A DNA stretch of 41,371 nt from an uncultured Lachnospiraceae bacterium (GTDB taxonomy: Bacteria; Bacillota; Clostridia; Lachnospirales; Lachnospiraceae). Where the stretch lies: positions 1-41,371 of the forward strand of contig CADBFE010000004.1 in NCBI GenBank assembly GCA_902793845.1. The letters run 5' to 3'. Made by a program: the position numbers and the translations under genes. The first letter of the stretch is position 1; each line of letters opens with the position of its first letter. The notes beneath the pieces were generated by a model. It ran no database searches, was not told the origin of the DNA, and was given only the letters and a program-made list of their open reading frames with translations. Positions 17,040 through 25,283 of the stretch are shown piece after piece.

Positions 17040-17057
17040 TACAAAAAATCGTTTGTA
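17040..17057. promoter_or_regulatory. Inverted repeat TACAAA-N6-TTTGTA overlapping the mbl promoter
   Basis: Two perfect 6-bp arms are separated by AAATCG. The right arm overlaps the proposed -35 at 17053-17058, a position suited to repressor binding. A related TAACAAA half sits 10 nt further upstream. Confidence 0.35.
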
Positions 17058-17080
17058 CCTTTTAGGAGAATTCCTATATT
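17053..17080 (+). promoter_or_regulatory. Candidate promoter of mbl-flhO-flhP
   Basis: TTGTAC (-35), 16 nt, TATATT (-10), 43 nt upstream of the mbl ATG at 17124. A perfect TTGACA at 17018-17023 is an alternative -35, but its matching -10 (TACAAA) is poor. No sigma-28 (SigD) type promoter is seen. Confidence 0.4.
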
Positions 17081-17123
17081 GTAAAGGAGTTGTAGTGGGA
17101 AAATCTGAAAGGAAATGATTTTT

Positions 17124-18113
17124 ATGAATAATTCGGATATTGGAATAGACCTTGGAACAGCCAGTATTCTGGTTTATATAAAAGGAAGAGGTGTTGTACT
17201 AAAGGAGCCATCAGTTGTTGCTTTTGACAAGGACAGCAACAAGATCAAGGCTATCGGTGAGGACGCCAGACTGATGATCGGTCGTACTCCCGGTAATATA
17301 GTAGCAGTCAGACCTCTTAAGAGCGGTGTTATTTCAGATTATACCGTCACAGAGAAGATGATGAAATATTTCATCACCAAAGCTCTGGGCAAGAAATATT
17401 TCAGAAAACCCCGTATCGCAGTCTGTGTACCCAGTGGTGTAACTGAAGTAGAGAAAAAGGCAGTTGAGGATGCTACATATCAGGCAGGAGCCAGAGAGGT
17501 AGCCATCATCGAGGAGCCTATTGCCGCAGCAATCGGTGCAGGTATAGACATCAGTAAGCCCCAGGGTAATATGATCGTCGATATAGGCGGTGGTACAACA
17601 GATGTAGCCGTAATATCACTTGGCGGTACTGTAGTCAGTGAATCCATCAAGATAGCCGGCGATGATTTCGACAATGCGATTGTCGTATATATGAGAAAAA
17701 AGTACAATCTTCTTATCGGAGAGCGTACTGCAGAAGATATTAAGATAAATATCGGAACAGCTTTTAAGCGTGCAGAAGCCGATTATATGGATGTAAAAGG
17801 TCGTAATCTCGTAACGGGACTCCCTGAGACCATAAAGGTTTCATCGGATGAGACCCAGGAAGCCCTTAAAGAGACTACATCCCAGATACTGGATACTATC
17901 TGTCATGTCCTTGAAAAGACTCCTCCGGAGCTTGCAGGAGATATCGTAGACAGAGGTATAGTTCTGACAGGAGGCGGTGCGATGCTCCGCGGACTCGAGG
18001 AACTGATCGAGGAGAGGACACATATCAACACCATGACGGCTGACGAACCTATGACATGCGTGGCTATAGGTACGGGACATTATATCGAATTCCTTGCAGG
18101 AGAGAGAGGATAG
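17124..18113 (+). CDS. mbl: Mbl/MreB-family actin-like cell-shape protein
   Basis: This bacterial actin polymerises under the membrane and guides lateral wall synthesis. It has the actin/Hsp70 ATPase motifs: phosphate-1 GIDLGTASI near the N-terminus, VPSGVTEVEKKAV, phosphate-2 IVDIGGGTTDVAVISLGG, and the adenosine motif GIVLTGGGAMLRGLEEL. I took ATG 17124, because the in-frame ATG 17115 lies only 1-2 nt from the GGA ribosome site. At 329 residues the length fits MreB/Mbl. The order mbl-flhO-flhP matches Bacillus subtilis, which favours Mbl over MreB; mreC and mreD are absent. The same synteny joins cell shape to flagellar assembly genes. Confidence 0.9.
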   Translation: MNNSDIGIDLGTASILVYIKGRGVVLKEPSVVAFDKDSNKIKAIGEDARLMIGRTPGNIVAVRPLKSGVISDYTVTEKMMKYFITKALGKKYFRKPRIAVCVPSGVTEVEKKAVEDATYQAGAREVAIIEEPIAAAIGAGIDISKPQGNMIVDIGGGTTDVAVISLGGTVVSESIKIAGDDFDNAIVVYMRKKYNLLIGERTAEDIKINIGTAFKRAEADYMDVKGRNLVTGLPETIKVSSDETQEALKETTSQILDTICHVLEKTPPELAGDIVDRGIVLTGGGAMLRGLEELIEERTHINTMTADEPMTCVAIGTGHYIEFLAGERG

Positions 18114-18149
18114 CTGTCACTGGCGGGGAGTTCATAAAGGAGGACATTT

Positions 18150-18929
18150 ATGGTAAAAGGTCTTTACACGGCATATACAGGTATGCTGAATGAACAGAAC
18201 CGCATGGATGTACTTACCAACAACCTGGCAAATGCCGATACTATCGGATTCAAAAAGGAGGGAGCCACCTCCCAGTCATTTGACTCGATGTTGGTTGATA
18301 AGATCAAGGATGATTCTATTCCGGCAAATTTCGCCCAGCGTATAGGCAGGGCAAATCCCGGTGTCAAAATAGGAGAAGGATATACCGATTATTCACAGGG
18401 ATCCTTCCAGATCACAGACAATACCTATGATTTCGCCCTCGGAGGCAAAGGTTTTTTCGCAATTGAATATACCAATAAATCAGGGGAAACATCGACTCTT
18501 TATACAAGAGACGGTAATTTCAGTGTTAATACAGACGGATTTTTAGTCACCCAGGACGGTGATTATGTCCTCGGTACAAACGGAGGATATATAAAGCTTG
18601 ATCCCAATGCTGAAGTAGTTGTCGACAAAGACGGCAGCATCACCCAGAACGGCACAAAAGTAGCCACGATCAGGATTACCGATTTTGAGGATTATAATTA
18701 TTTGGAGCATTTTGGTGAAAACTATTATGTTCCGGTGGACGGAGCCACCGCTTTTGATGCAAGAGACTGTCAGGTGTTCCAGGGATACCTTGAGACATCC
18801 AATGTCAGCATCGTGTCAGAGATGGTTGAGATGATTTCTGTTTCCCGTCAGTATGAATCAAACCAGAAGGTGATACAGACAATTGATTCATCACTTGACA
18901 TAGCAGCCAACCAGCTCGGTAAGGTTTAA
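18150..18929 (+). CDS. flhO: FlhO/FlgF-FlgG family flagellar rod protein
   Basis: This protein is a distal or proximal rod component of the flagellar basal body, exported through the flagellar type III system. It has the N-terminal rod motif LYTAYTGMLNEQNRMDVLTNNLANADTIGFKK in its first 36 residues (helical, no cleaved signal). The middle is a FlgG-like domain (FALGGKGFFAIEY, LYTRDGNFSVNTDGFLVTQDG). The C-terminal helix is GYLETSNVSIVSEMVEMISVSRQYESNQK. It has 259 residues, and AAAGGAGG lies 8 nt before ATG. Position after mbl supports FlhO by synteny; FlgF is the equivalent name in other bacteria. Confidence 0.9.
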   Translation: MVKGLYTAYTGMLNEQNRMDVLTNNLANADTIGFKKEGATSQSFDSMLVDKIKDDSIPANFAQRIGRANPGVKIGEGYTDYSQGSFQITDNTYDFALGGKGFFAIEYTNKSGETSTLYTRDGNFSVNTDGFLVTQDGDYVLGTNGGYIKLDPNAEVVVDKDGSITQNGTKVATIRITDFEDYNYLEHFGENYYVPVDGATAFDARDCQVFQGYLETSNVSIVSEMVEMISVSRQYESNQKVIQTIDSSLDIAANQLGKV

Positions 18930-18958
18930 TCGTTTATGACAGATAAGGAGGTTTCCGT

Positions 18959-19774
18959 ATGGTAAGATCACTTTGGTCCGCAGCAACAGGCATGAAGTCT
19001 CAGCAGACAGCTGTGGATACTATTTCAAACAACATTTCAAATATCAATACTGCAGGTTACAAGACCAGCCAGAATGAGTTCAAATCCCTGTTGTATCAGG
19101 AACTCCAGACCAGGACCACATCGGCAAACGGAGAAGAAAAGCCTATTAATTCCCAGGTGGGACTCGGTGTGCGCAACTCATCGATCACTACGATCTTTAC
19201 TCAGGGATCATTTTATGAATCAACAAACAACTTTGCTTTCGCAATAAGCGGTGAAGGTTTCTTTGGTATAAAAGGTGCCGACGGCAATACATATTATACT
19301 CGTAACGGTAATTTTCAGATTGCCATCCAGAAAAACGGACTGGCACTCACTACCACGGAAGGTGAGCCTGTACTTGATACCAAGGGCAAACCCATCACAT
19401 TCAAGTCGGATCTGACAGCCAGCGAGATTACAGCATCGTCTGACGGTGAACTTTTCTATACAGATGAGACGGGCAATCCCAAGTCACTTGGTATGACTAT
19501 CGGTCTCTGGCAGTTTAACAATCCCAGCGGACTTGAAAAGCATGATGCCAGCCTCTATGAGGTGACGGCAGCCAGCGGCAATGCCATTAACGAATCTACT
19601 TCAAAGAATGTCACAAAGAGTAAGATAGCCCAGGGATATATAGAGGGATCGAATGTCCAGCTCGCTGATGAGATGGTTAACCTCATCGTGGCCCAGCGTG
19701 CATATGAGGCAAACTCAAAAGCTATCACTACATCTGATGAGATGATGGAGCAGGCCAATCAGTTAAAGAGATAA
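18959..19774 (+). CDS. flhP: FlhP/FlgG family flagellar rod protein
   Basis: This is a paralogue of the preceding gene. Its N-terminal segment contains LWSAATGMKSQQTAVDTISNNISNINTAGYKT, its middle domain has FAISGEGFFGIKG and YYTRNGNFQIAI, and its C-terminal helix is GYIEGSNVQLADEMVNLIVAQRAYEANSKAI. The last resembles FlgG (distal rod) more than FlgF. It has 271 residues with AAGGAGG before the ATG. The pair flhO-flhP would build the rod together with the rod-binding protein that follows. Confidence 0.92.
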   Translation: MVRSLWSAATGMKSQQTAVDTISNNISNINTAGYKTSQNEFKSLLYQELQTRTTSANGEEKPINSQVGLGVRNSSITTIFTQGSFYESTNNFAFAISGEGFFGIKGADGNTYYTRNGNFQIAIQKNGLALTTTEGEPVLDTKGKPITFKSDLTASEITASSDGELFYTDETGNPKSLGMTIGLWQFNNPSGLEKHDASLYEVTAASGNAINESTSKNVTKSKIAQGYIEGSNVQLADEMVNLIVAQRAYEANSKAITTSDEMMEQANQLKR

Positions 19775-19796
19775 TAAAGGGTAAGAGTGCATAATC

Positions 19797-20183
19797 ATGG
19801 ATATGATGAATATTTCTTCACTTTCACAATATGCATCCGACATAGCATCAAACAAGGCAACGGATGAACTTAAAAATAAAGCATCGGCAGCTCAGACTGA
19901 TGATGAGCTTTTGTCTGCCTGCAAGGAATTTGAGAGTTATCTCTGGGAGCAGGTCCTTAATTCGATGAAAAAGACTGCAGATGTCTTTAAAGATAAAGAG
20001 GAGAGCAATTCCCAGATGGTAGATTACTTTATGGACAGTGCGGTGAGCAAGGTCGCATCTGATATGACTGAGCAGACTAGCACCTCAAAGAACTCTCTTG
20101 CCATGCAGATGTATGAGCAGATGAAGAGGACCAATACCATCGACATTGAGAAACTTTTTGCCGAAAACGATTCGGAGAATTAA
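19797..20183 (+). CDS. Rod-binding protein (FlgJ N-terminal domain only)
   Basis: This 128-residue protein matches the rod-binding domain found at the N-terminus of FlgJ: LLSACKEFESYLWEQVLNSMKKTADVFK, followed by MVDYFMDSAVSKVASDM and an AMQMYEQMKR helix. It lacks the C-terminal muramidase domain of proteobacterial FlgJ, so wall opening during rod assembly must rely on another enzyme. It would act as a scaffold or cap for rod polymerisation. Second and third Met codons at 19803 and 19806 are alternative starts, and the ribosome site is weak. It is the last gene before the strong terminator at 20210. Confidence 0.82.
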   Translation: MDMMNISSLSQYASDIASNKATDELKNKASAAQTDDELLSACKEFESYLWEQVLNSMKKTADVFKDKEESNSQMVDYFMDSAVSKVASDMTEQTSTSKNSLAMQMYEQMKRTNTIDIEKLFAENDSEN

Positions 20184-20209
20184 TTTAATTATCTGATTTA
20201 TGTGTTTAC

Positions 20210-20241
20210 CGGTCTGTATCCAAAGTGATGCAGACCGTTTT
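20210..20241 (+). terminator. Rho-independent terminator of the mbl-flagellar operon
   Basis: CGGTCTGTATC pairs with GATGCAGACCG in an 11-bp stem with one G-U pair and a 6-nt loop, followed by TTTT. It ends transcription before recD2. Confidence 0.82.
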
Positions 20242-20273
20242 ATGTAGTTTAAGTAAAGAAAAAAAGGATTTTT

Positions 20274-22508
20274 ATGGATACAGTAACCGGATATATCGAT
20301 CATATCGGAGTTCACAAGGAGGATACGGGATTTACCGTCATGACAGTAAAGACAGATGACGGACCTGTAGTCTGCGTCGGCGTGATGAGAGGGTTTGGAG
20401 AAGGAGAATCCGTCGAGGTAGAGGGCGATTTTGTCGTACATCCCATTTATAACAGGCAGTTAAAGATAAAGTCGATTAAATCACTTCCGCCTGAAAATAA
20501 GATAGCTGTGATGCGATATCTCGGGAGCGGTGCGATAAAGGGAATCGGAGAAGCCCTGGCAAAGAGGATAGTCCAGACTTTCGGAGACGATACTTTCAGG
20601 ATAGCGACAGACGAACCTGAGAGACTGGCAGAGGTAAAGGGTATATCGATAAAAAAAGCTTATGACATAGGCGCTCAGCTTGAAGCTAAGAGAGATGTGA
20701 GAGATATCATGATGTATCTCGAGCAGCTCGGAATATCAACGGGCATGTCCAATAAAATATATCAAAAGTACGGGCAAAGGACGAGAAAGATAATAGAAGA
20801 GAATCCGTACAAACTGGTTGAGGACATAAGCGGTATAGGATTTAAGTATGCAGATGATATAGCCGCAAAGGCCGGTATAGGTATGAGCAGCGAATACCGT
20901 ACAAGATGCGGAATCGTTCATGTACTGCTGCAGGCTGCAGTGGACGGCAACTGCTTTTATCCCATGGACAAACTTGTTGACAGAGCCATGCAGCTTCTCG
21001 GAGTAGACAGTGGATTAATAGAAAATCAGATAGAAGCACTCATTATAGACAGCAGGATAAAGGCAGTCAGACATGATGACTACACGGCGATATACCTGAT
21101 GTCATATTATCGCGAAGAGAAAAGAGTGGCCAGAAAACTTGCGGAACTCATGGAGTCATATGATGATCCGTTTGAAAATGAGAGCAACGATTACATACTG
21201 GCTAAGATCAGGGAGGCCGAGGACAACGTGCGGATCAGACTCGACGATACCCAGAGGAGGGCTGTCCTTGACTGTATGAGAAACGGCGTTTTTTTGCTGA
21301 CAGGTGGTCCGGGAACGGGGAAGACCACTATCATAAAGGTCATACTGGCGATGCTCACCATGCAGGGAACAGAGTTCTATCTGGCAGCGCCTACGGGCAG
21401 GGCAGCAAAGCGCATGGAGGAAGCTACAGGATATGAGGCAAAGACCATCCACAGACTCCTTGAGGTAAACGGCCATGTGGAAGAATCCGGTGCTGACAGT
21501 TATTTTGAGAGAAATGAAGATAATCCCATAGAAGCCGATGCTGTCATAGTTGATGAGATGAGTATGGTAGATATTCATCTTTTTCACGGGCTCATCAGCG
21601 CTACGATTCCCGGTATGAAGCTGATACTGGTAGGCGACTGTGACCAGTTGCCGTCTGTTGGCCCGGGCCAGGTTCTGAATGATCTGATAAAGAGTAAGTG
21701 TATACCGTCTCTATGCCTTGAAAAAATTTACAGGCAGGATGAAAACGGACATATCATAAACTATGCTCATATGGTAAAAAACGGAGAAGTCATAGATTTT
21801 TCAAAAAAATACAGGGACTTCTTTCTGCTTGAAAAGGACAGGCCGGAAGTGATAACCGATTATGCGGAAAAGCTGATAACCGACAACGTGCCCAGGGAGT
21901 TTAATATTGACCCCATGGATATCCAGGTTTTGACACCGATGAAAAAAGGACTTCTCGGTACAATAGAACTTAACAGACAGCTACAGTTTCGCATGAATCC
22001 TCCGTCAGGGGACAAGAGAGAAATAGTCTTTGGCGATACCGTCTTTAGAACCGGCGACAAAGTGATGCAGACAAAAAACAATTATGAGCTTGAGTGGGAG
22101 ATAATCGGTAACTACAACATTCCAAAAGAAAAAGGGGCCGGAGTATTTAACGGCGATGTAGGGATAGTTAAGGAAATCAACAATTTTACAAAAGAACTCA
22201 CTGTCAGGTTTGATGACGAGAGAAGAGTGATTTACTCATATGAGAATCTGGAGGAGTTGGAACTGGCATACGCCATAACGATCCACAAATCCCAGGGAAG
22301 CGAGTACCCCGTCATAGTGATCCCGATTTTGTCGGGACCGGAGGTGCTCCTCACCAGAAATCTGCTCTATACAGGTATCACAAGAGCCAGGGAATGTGTG
22401 ATAATGATAGGCAGCAGCAGGGCAGTGGAAGCCATGATTAAAAATGATATGATACAGTACAGATATACGTCACTGGATGAGTGCATGATCGAAAGGATGG
22501 GACAGTAA
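20274..22508 (+). CDS. recD2: RecD2-type ATP-dependent DNA helicase
   Basis: This superfamily 1B 5'-3' helicase of the RecD2 type acts without RecBC in replication-fork and recombination repair. The N-terminal 340 residues hold an OB-like start and helix-hairpin-helix repeats (LGSGAIKGIGEALAKRI, EVKGISIKKAYDIG, DISGIGFKYADDIAAKAGI), which mark RecD2 rather than RecD. Motifs follow: Walker A LTGGPGTGKTTI (about 343-353), motif Ia APTGRAAKRM, Walker B VIVDEMSMVD, motif III LVGDCDQLPSVGPGQVL, and the C-terminal AITIHKSQGSEYPVIVIP and LLYTGITRARECVIMIG. It has 744 residues; AAAAAAGG lies before the ATG. It is first in an operon with comF, which it overlaps by 28 nt. Confidence 0.95.
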   Translation: MDTVTGYIDHIGVHKEDTGFTVMTVKTDDGPVVCVGVMRGFGEGESVEVEGDFVVHPIYNRQLKIKSIKSLPPENKIAVMRYLGSGAIKGIGEALAKRIVQTFGDDTFRIATDEPERLAEVKGISIKKAYDIGAQLEAKRDVRDIMMYLEQLGISTGMSNKIYQKYGQRTRKIIEENPYKLVEDISGIGFKYADDIAAKAGIGMSSEYRTRCGIVHVLLQAAVDGNCFYPMDKLVDRAMQLLGVDSGLIENQIEALIIDSRIKAVRHDDYTAIYLMSYYREEKRVARKLAELMESYDDPFENESNDYILAKIREAEDNVRIRLDDTQRRAVLDCMRNGVFLLTGGPGTGKTTIIKVILAMLTMQGTEFYLAAPTGRAAKRMEEATGYEAKTIHRLLEVNGHVEESGADSYFERNEDNPIEADAVIVDEMSMVDIHLFHGLISATIPGMKLILVGDCDQLPSVGPGQVLNDLIKSKCIPSLCLEKIYRQDENGHIINYAHMVKNGEVIDFSKKYRDFFLLEKDRPEVITDYAEKLITDNVPREFNIDPMDIQVLTPMKKGLLGTIELNRQLQFRMNPPSGDKREIVFGDTVFRTGDKVMQTKNNYELEWEIIGNYNIPKEKGAGVFNGDVGIVKEINNFTKELTVRFDDERRVIYSYENLEELELAYAITIHKSQGSEYPVIVIPILSGPEVLLTRNLLYTGITRARECVIMIGSSRAVEAMIKNDMIQYRYTSLDECMIERMGQ

Positions 22509-23230
22509 TAAAAGTGGTATTTGGGGGGATAATTGAAAGCATAAAGGAACTTCTGTATCCGAGAAGGTGTGTCGTATGTGACAGGCCGCCGGGGTATGGT
22601 AAGATGATATGCCCGGGATGCATCGGAAAAATAAGAGTGGTCAGGGGCCCGGTGTGCTGCAAATGCGGAAAACCGTTAAGGGATGAGAACGAGGAACTCT
22701 GCAAAGACTGTAAGAGAACAAAACACTTTTTCACCCTTGGCAGATCGGTTTATGAGTATAAAAGCATCAGAAAGTCTGTATACCGGTTTAAGTACAGTGG
22801 CAGGAGCGAGTATGCAGATTATTTCGGAAAAGCCATGGCTCACTATCTAGGGGATACAATAAGAGAGTGGAATCCCGATGCTATCATACCCGTACCGCTC
22901 CACAAAAAGAGGATGGCAAAAAGAGGTTACAATCAGAGCGCTCTGCTGGCATCGGGACTTGCCCGTGAACTTGGTATTCCGTTTATGGAAAACTTGGTGA
23001 AACGGACAAAAAATACGATTCCGATGAAGGAACTTGACGCCCATCAGAGGCAAATAAATCTCAAAAATGCTTTTATTGTGGCCCCTAATGATGTAAAATT
23101 AGATACAATAGTAGTAGTAGACGATATTTATACTACAGGAAGTACAATAGACGCCGTTGCCGCTGTGCTGAAGGATGCAGGGGCAAGGGATGTTTATTTT
23201 GTCTGTTTATCGTCCGGGGCCTCCACGTGA
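22481..23230 (+). CDS. comF: ComF family phosphoribosyltransferase-like protein
   Basis: The N-terminal zinc ribbon includes RRCVVCDRPPG, MICPGCI, CCKCGKPL and LCKDC. The C-terminal PRTase-type domain includes AIIPVPLHKKRMAKRGYNQS and the PRPP-binding signature TIVVVDDIYTTGSTIDAV. In Bacillus the homologue ComFC works in DNA uptake for transformation; the family is also widespread in bacteria with no known competence, so competence here is inference only. ATG 22481 overlaps recD2 by 28 nt; a GTG at 22514 is an alternative start giving a protein that begins nearer the first Cys pair. The next gene is yvyF, the same order as in Bacillus. Confidence 0.92.
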   Translation: MHDRKDGTVIKVVFGGIIESIKELLYPRRCVVCDRPPGYGKMICPGCIGKIRVVRGPVCCKCGKPLRDENEELCKDCKRTKHFFTLGRSVYEYKSIRKSVYRFKYSGRSEYADYFGKAMAHYLGDTIREWNPDAIIPVPLHKKRMAKRGYNQSALLASGLARELGIPFMENLVKRTKNTIPMKELDAHQRQINLKNAFIVAPNDVKLDTIVVVDDIYTTGSTIDAVAAVLKDAGARDVYFVCLSSGAST

Positions 23231-23257
23231 GGTAAATGTAAAAAGGGAGTTACTGTT

Positions 23258-23674
23258 ATGGGTATAATTAACTGTAAAAAATGCGGAAAGATGTTTAATT
23301 ACATTACGGGCAACAAAATCTGCCCCGCATGTAAGGAGGAACAGGAAGCTGTATTCCAGAGAGTCAAAAAGTTTGTCCAGGACAACAAGAAGGCCAGCAT
23401 GGATGAAATATGCGCAGAGTGTGAGGTAGAACCGAAACTTGTAAAGCAGTGGATCCGTGAAGAGAGACTCTTTTTTGCAGATGATTCACCTGTGAAGATT
23501 AGCTGTGAGAGATGCGGATGTCAGATATCTTCCGGAAGATATTGTGATAAATGCAAAAAGGAAGCGGCAGGAAACTTTGAGAATCTGATTAATGCCAACA
23601 GACCAAAAACGGGCAGCTTAGGTCAGACAGATGCCAGAAACGGTATAAGAATGCATACCAGGGATGATGCATAG
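23258..23674 (+). CDS. yvyF: YvyF-like flagellar operon zinc protein (TIGR03826 type)
   Basis: This 138-residue protein has an N-terminal zinc knuckle (CKKCGKMF, then ICPACKEE), a short helical HTH-like middle (VKKFVQDNKKASMDEICAECEVEPKLVKQWIREERL) and a second Cys4 site (CERCGCQI, then YCDKCKKE). This arrangement is that of YvyF, which in Bacillus sits between comFC and flgM in a flagellar regulatory operon. A role in flagellar gene control is inferred from the family and from position. Here flgM, flgN and flgK do not follow; two unknown membrane proteins do. The C-terminus is a polar tail. GGGAG precedes the ATG. Confidence 0.8.
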   Translation: MGIINCKKCGKMFNYITGNKICPACKEEQEAVFQRVKKFVQDNKKASMDEICAECEVEPKLVKQWIREERLFFADDSPVKISCERCGCQISSGRYCDKCKKEAAGNFENLINANRPKTGSLGQTDARNGIRMHTRDDA

Positions 23675-23688
23675 TCAAAGGGAAATAA

Positions 23689-24123
23689 ATGTTAAGTGAA
23701 CAGAGAATAAAGCTTATGACCAAACTGTCGTCATATGAAGCCGGTGAAGGCCGGAAAAATATGGCTGTAGGCAGTTATTTCAGAGGCGATTATATCGGCA
23801 AAGAGGTCATTAAGTCTTTTATATACGGAACAATTGCATACTGCATCATGTTTGCCGTATATGTTGCATATGATTTTGATATCTTCATGCAGGATATATA
23901 CAAAATGGACCTGATCGAGTTTGGAAAGAACGTCGGCATACTGTACGCAAAGCTCATTGTGGCATACATGCTGGCAACATACCTTGTATATCATATCAGG
24001 TACAAACATGCGAGGAGAGGGCTCAGGATTTATTACAACAATCTGAGACGTCTTTCAGTCATGTATCGAAATGAGACTCCGGAGGAGCCTGAAAAGTCAA
24101 AAAGACTTAAGAATAAAAATTAA
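23689..24123 (+). CDS. Two-TM membrane protein, unknown function
   Basis: I do not recognise this 144-residue protein. It has two TM helices, at about 45-64 (SFIYGTIAYCIMFAVYVAYD) and 84-106 (VGILYAKLIVAYMLATYLVYHI), with basic ends (YKHARRGLRIYYNNLRRL, then a Lys-rich tail), so both termini are probably cytoplasmic. It starts 14 nt after yvyF behind AAAGGG and is 20 nt before the next membrane gene, so the three are likely one transcript. Function may link to the next gene, as both are membrane proteins of unknown role. Confidence 0.75.
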   Translation: MLSEQRIKLMTKLSSYEAGEGRKNMAVGSYFRGDYIGKEVIKSFIYGTIAYCIMFAVYVAYDFDIFMQDIYKMDLIEFGKNVGILYAKLIVAYMLATYLVYHIRYKHARRGLRIYYNNLRRLSVMYRNETPEEPEKSKRLKNKN

Positions 24124-24143
24124 GGTTTAAGGTTGATACCTAA

Positions 24144-25229
24144 ATGGAACAGTACAGAGATAAACTTCTGGAAATCAGAGAATATATAAAGATATTCATC
24201 GGAAAATACGAAAGCTATGTAAAGCCTGCGGGCAAATTCATTCTTGCTTTTATCACATTTAAACTTATAAGCGGAAGTGTGGGATACGCTTCACGTCTTG
24301 GCAATGTTGCGATCATATTAATCATATCGCTCCTTGCCTCATTTTTGCCGATTAATTTCATACCGGTTCTTGCCGCAGTTTATGTCCTTTTAAATCTTTA
24401 CGCTCTTTCTCTTGAGAGTGCGGGAGTGGTAGCGGTGATACTGCTTGTGCTTTTCCTTATTTATTACAGATTTACGCCAAAGGATGCTATACTGACAGTC
24501 CTTACTCCGGTGCTGTATGTTTTTAAAATACCTTATGCAATGCCTCTTGTGGCAGGCCTTGTGGCTCCGCCCACTGCAATGTTTTCAACAGGATGCGGTG
24601 TGATCATGTATTACATACTGAAATTTTTTAAGGATAATAAAGAGGCTATTCAGGCGATGACAGACGGGGAGATTTTAGACCGCTTTAAATTCGTACTTGC
24701 CGGAATATTATTTAATAAAGAGATGTATGTTGCTGCACTGGCATTTGCCATAACCATAGCTGTGGTCAGTATTGTCAGAAAGCTTGATGTCGACCATGCG
24801 TGGACTATCGCAATCATTTCAGGTACTCTCGTTGATATCCTTGTGATTCTTTTGGGAGATTTAAAGCTTGGAACATATATTTCGGTGGGTACACTGCTTT
24901 TGTCAAGCGTAGTAGGTGTCATAGCCGCCTACATCACAAAGCTGTTTCTGTTTAATCTTGATTACAGCAGGACAGAAAAAGTCCAGTTTGAAGATGATGA
25001 ATATTACTATTATGTAAAGGCAGTACCCAAAAATCTGTTTGATATAAAAACAGGCAGACGGGTGGTAGCCGGAGAGAGTGACGGCCCTCAGAAAAAAAGG
25101 CAGAGAGCAAAGACTGCCGAGGATATGGGACGTTCGCGCAGATACGAGGAAGACGATGACATGAGCGGTCTTGAGAGAGCGGCAGCCGAGAAAGCCAGAC
25201 GTTCAAGAACTCAGGGACGCAATAATTGA
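24144..25229 (+). CDS. Polytopic membrane protein (about 8-9 TM), unknown function
   Basis: I do not recognise this 361-residue protein. Residues about 25-285 hold closely spaced hydrophobic helices, for example VAIILIISLLASFLPINF, AGVVAVILLVLFLIYYRF, YVAALAFAITIAVVSIV, WTIAIISGTLVDILVILL and LLLSSVVGVIAAYITKLF. The middle motif MPLVAGLVAPPTAMFSTGCGVIMYYIL looks pore- or hinge-like. The last 70 residues are strongly charged (EDDEYYYYVKAVPKNLF, then Lys/Arg/Glu-rich) and probably cytoplasmic. It lies between yvyF and cdaA; a transporter or a scaffold for envelope assembly are both possible and unproven. Confidence 0.75.
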   Translation: MEQYRDKLLEIREYIKIFIGKYESYVKPAGKFILAFITFKLISGSVGYASRLGNVAIILIISLLASFLPINFIPVLAAVYVLLNLYALSLESAGVVAVILLVLFLIYYRFTPKDAILTVLTPVLYVFKIPYAMPLVAGLVAPPTAMFSTGCGVIMYYILKFFKDNKEAIQAMTDGEILDRFKFVLAGILFNKEMYVAALAFAITIAVVSIVRKLDVDHAWTIAIISGTLVDILVILLGDLKLGTYISVGTLLLSSVVGVIAAYITKLFLFNLDYSRTEKVQFEDDEYYYYVKAVPKNLFDIKTGRRVVAGESDGPQKKRQRAKTAEDMGRSRRYEEDDDMSGLERAAAEKARRSRTQGRNN

Positions 25230-25252
25230 TCAAACTGGTGCATTTGTATAAA
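25226..25252 (+). promoter_or_regulatory. Weak promoter candidate before cdaA
   Basis: TTGATC (-35), a short 15-nt spacer and TATAAA (-10) lie 31 nt upstream of the cdaA ATG. The spacer is shorter than ideal, so transcription from upstream genes is also plausible. Confidence 0.3.
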
Positions 25253-25283
25253 TATCAAAGACAGGGGGAAAGATTTTAATTAA

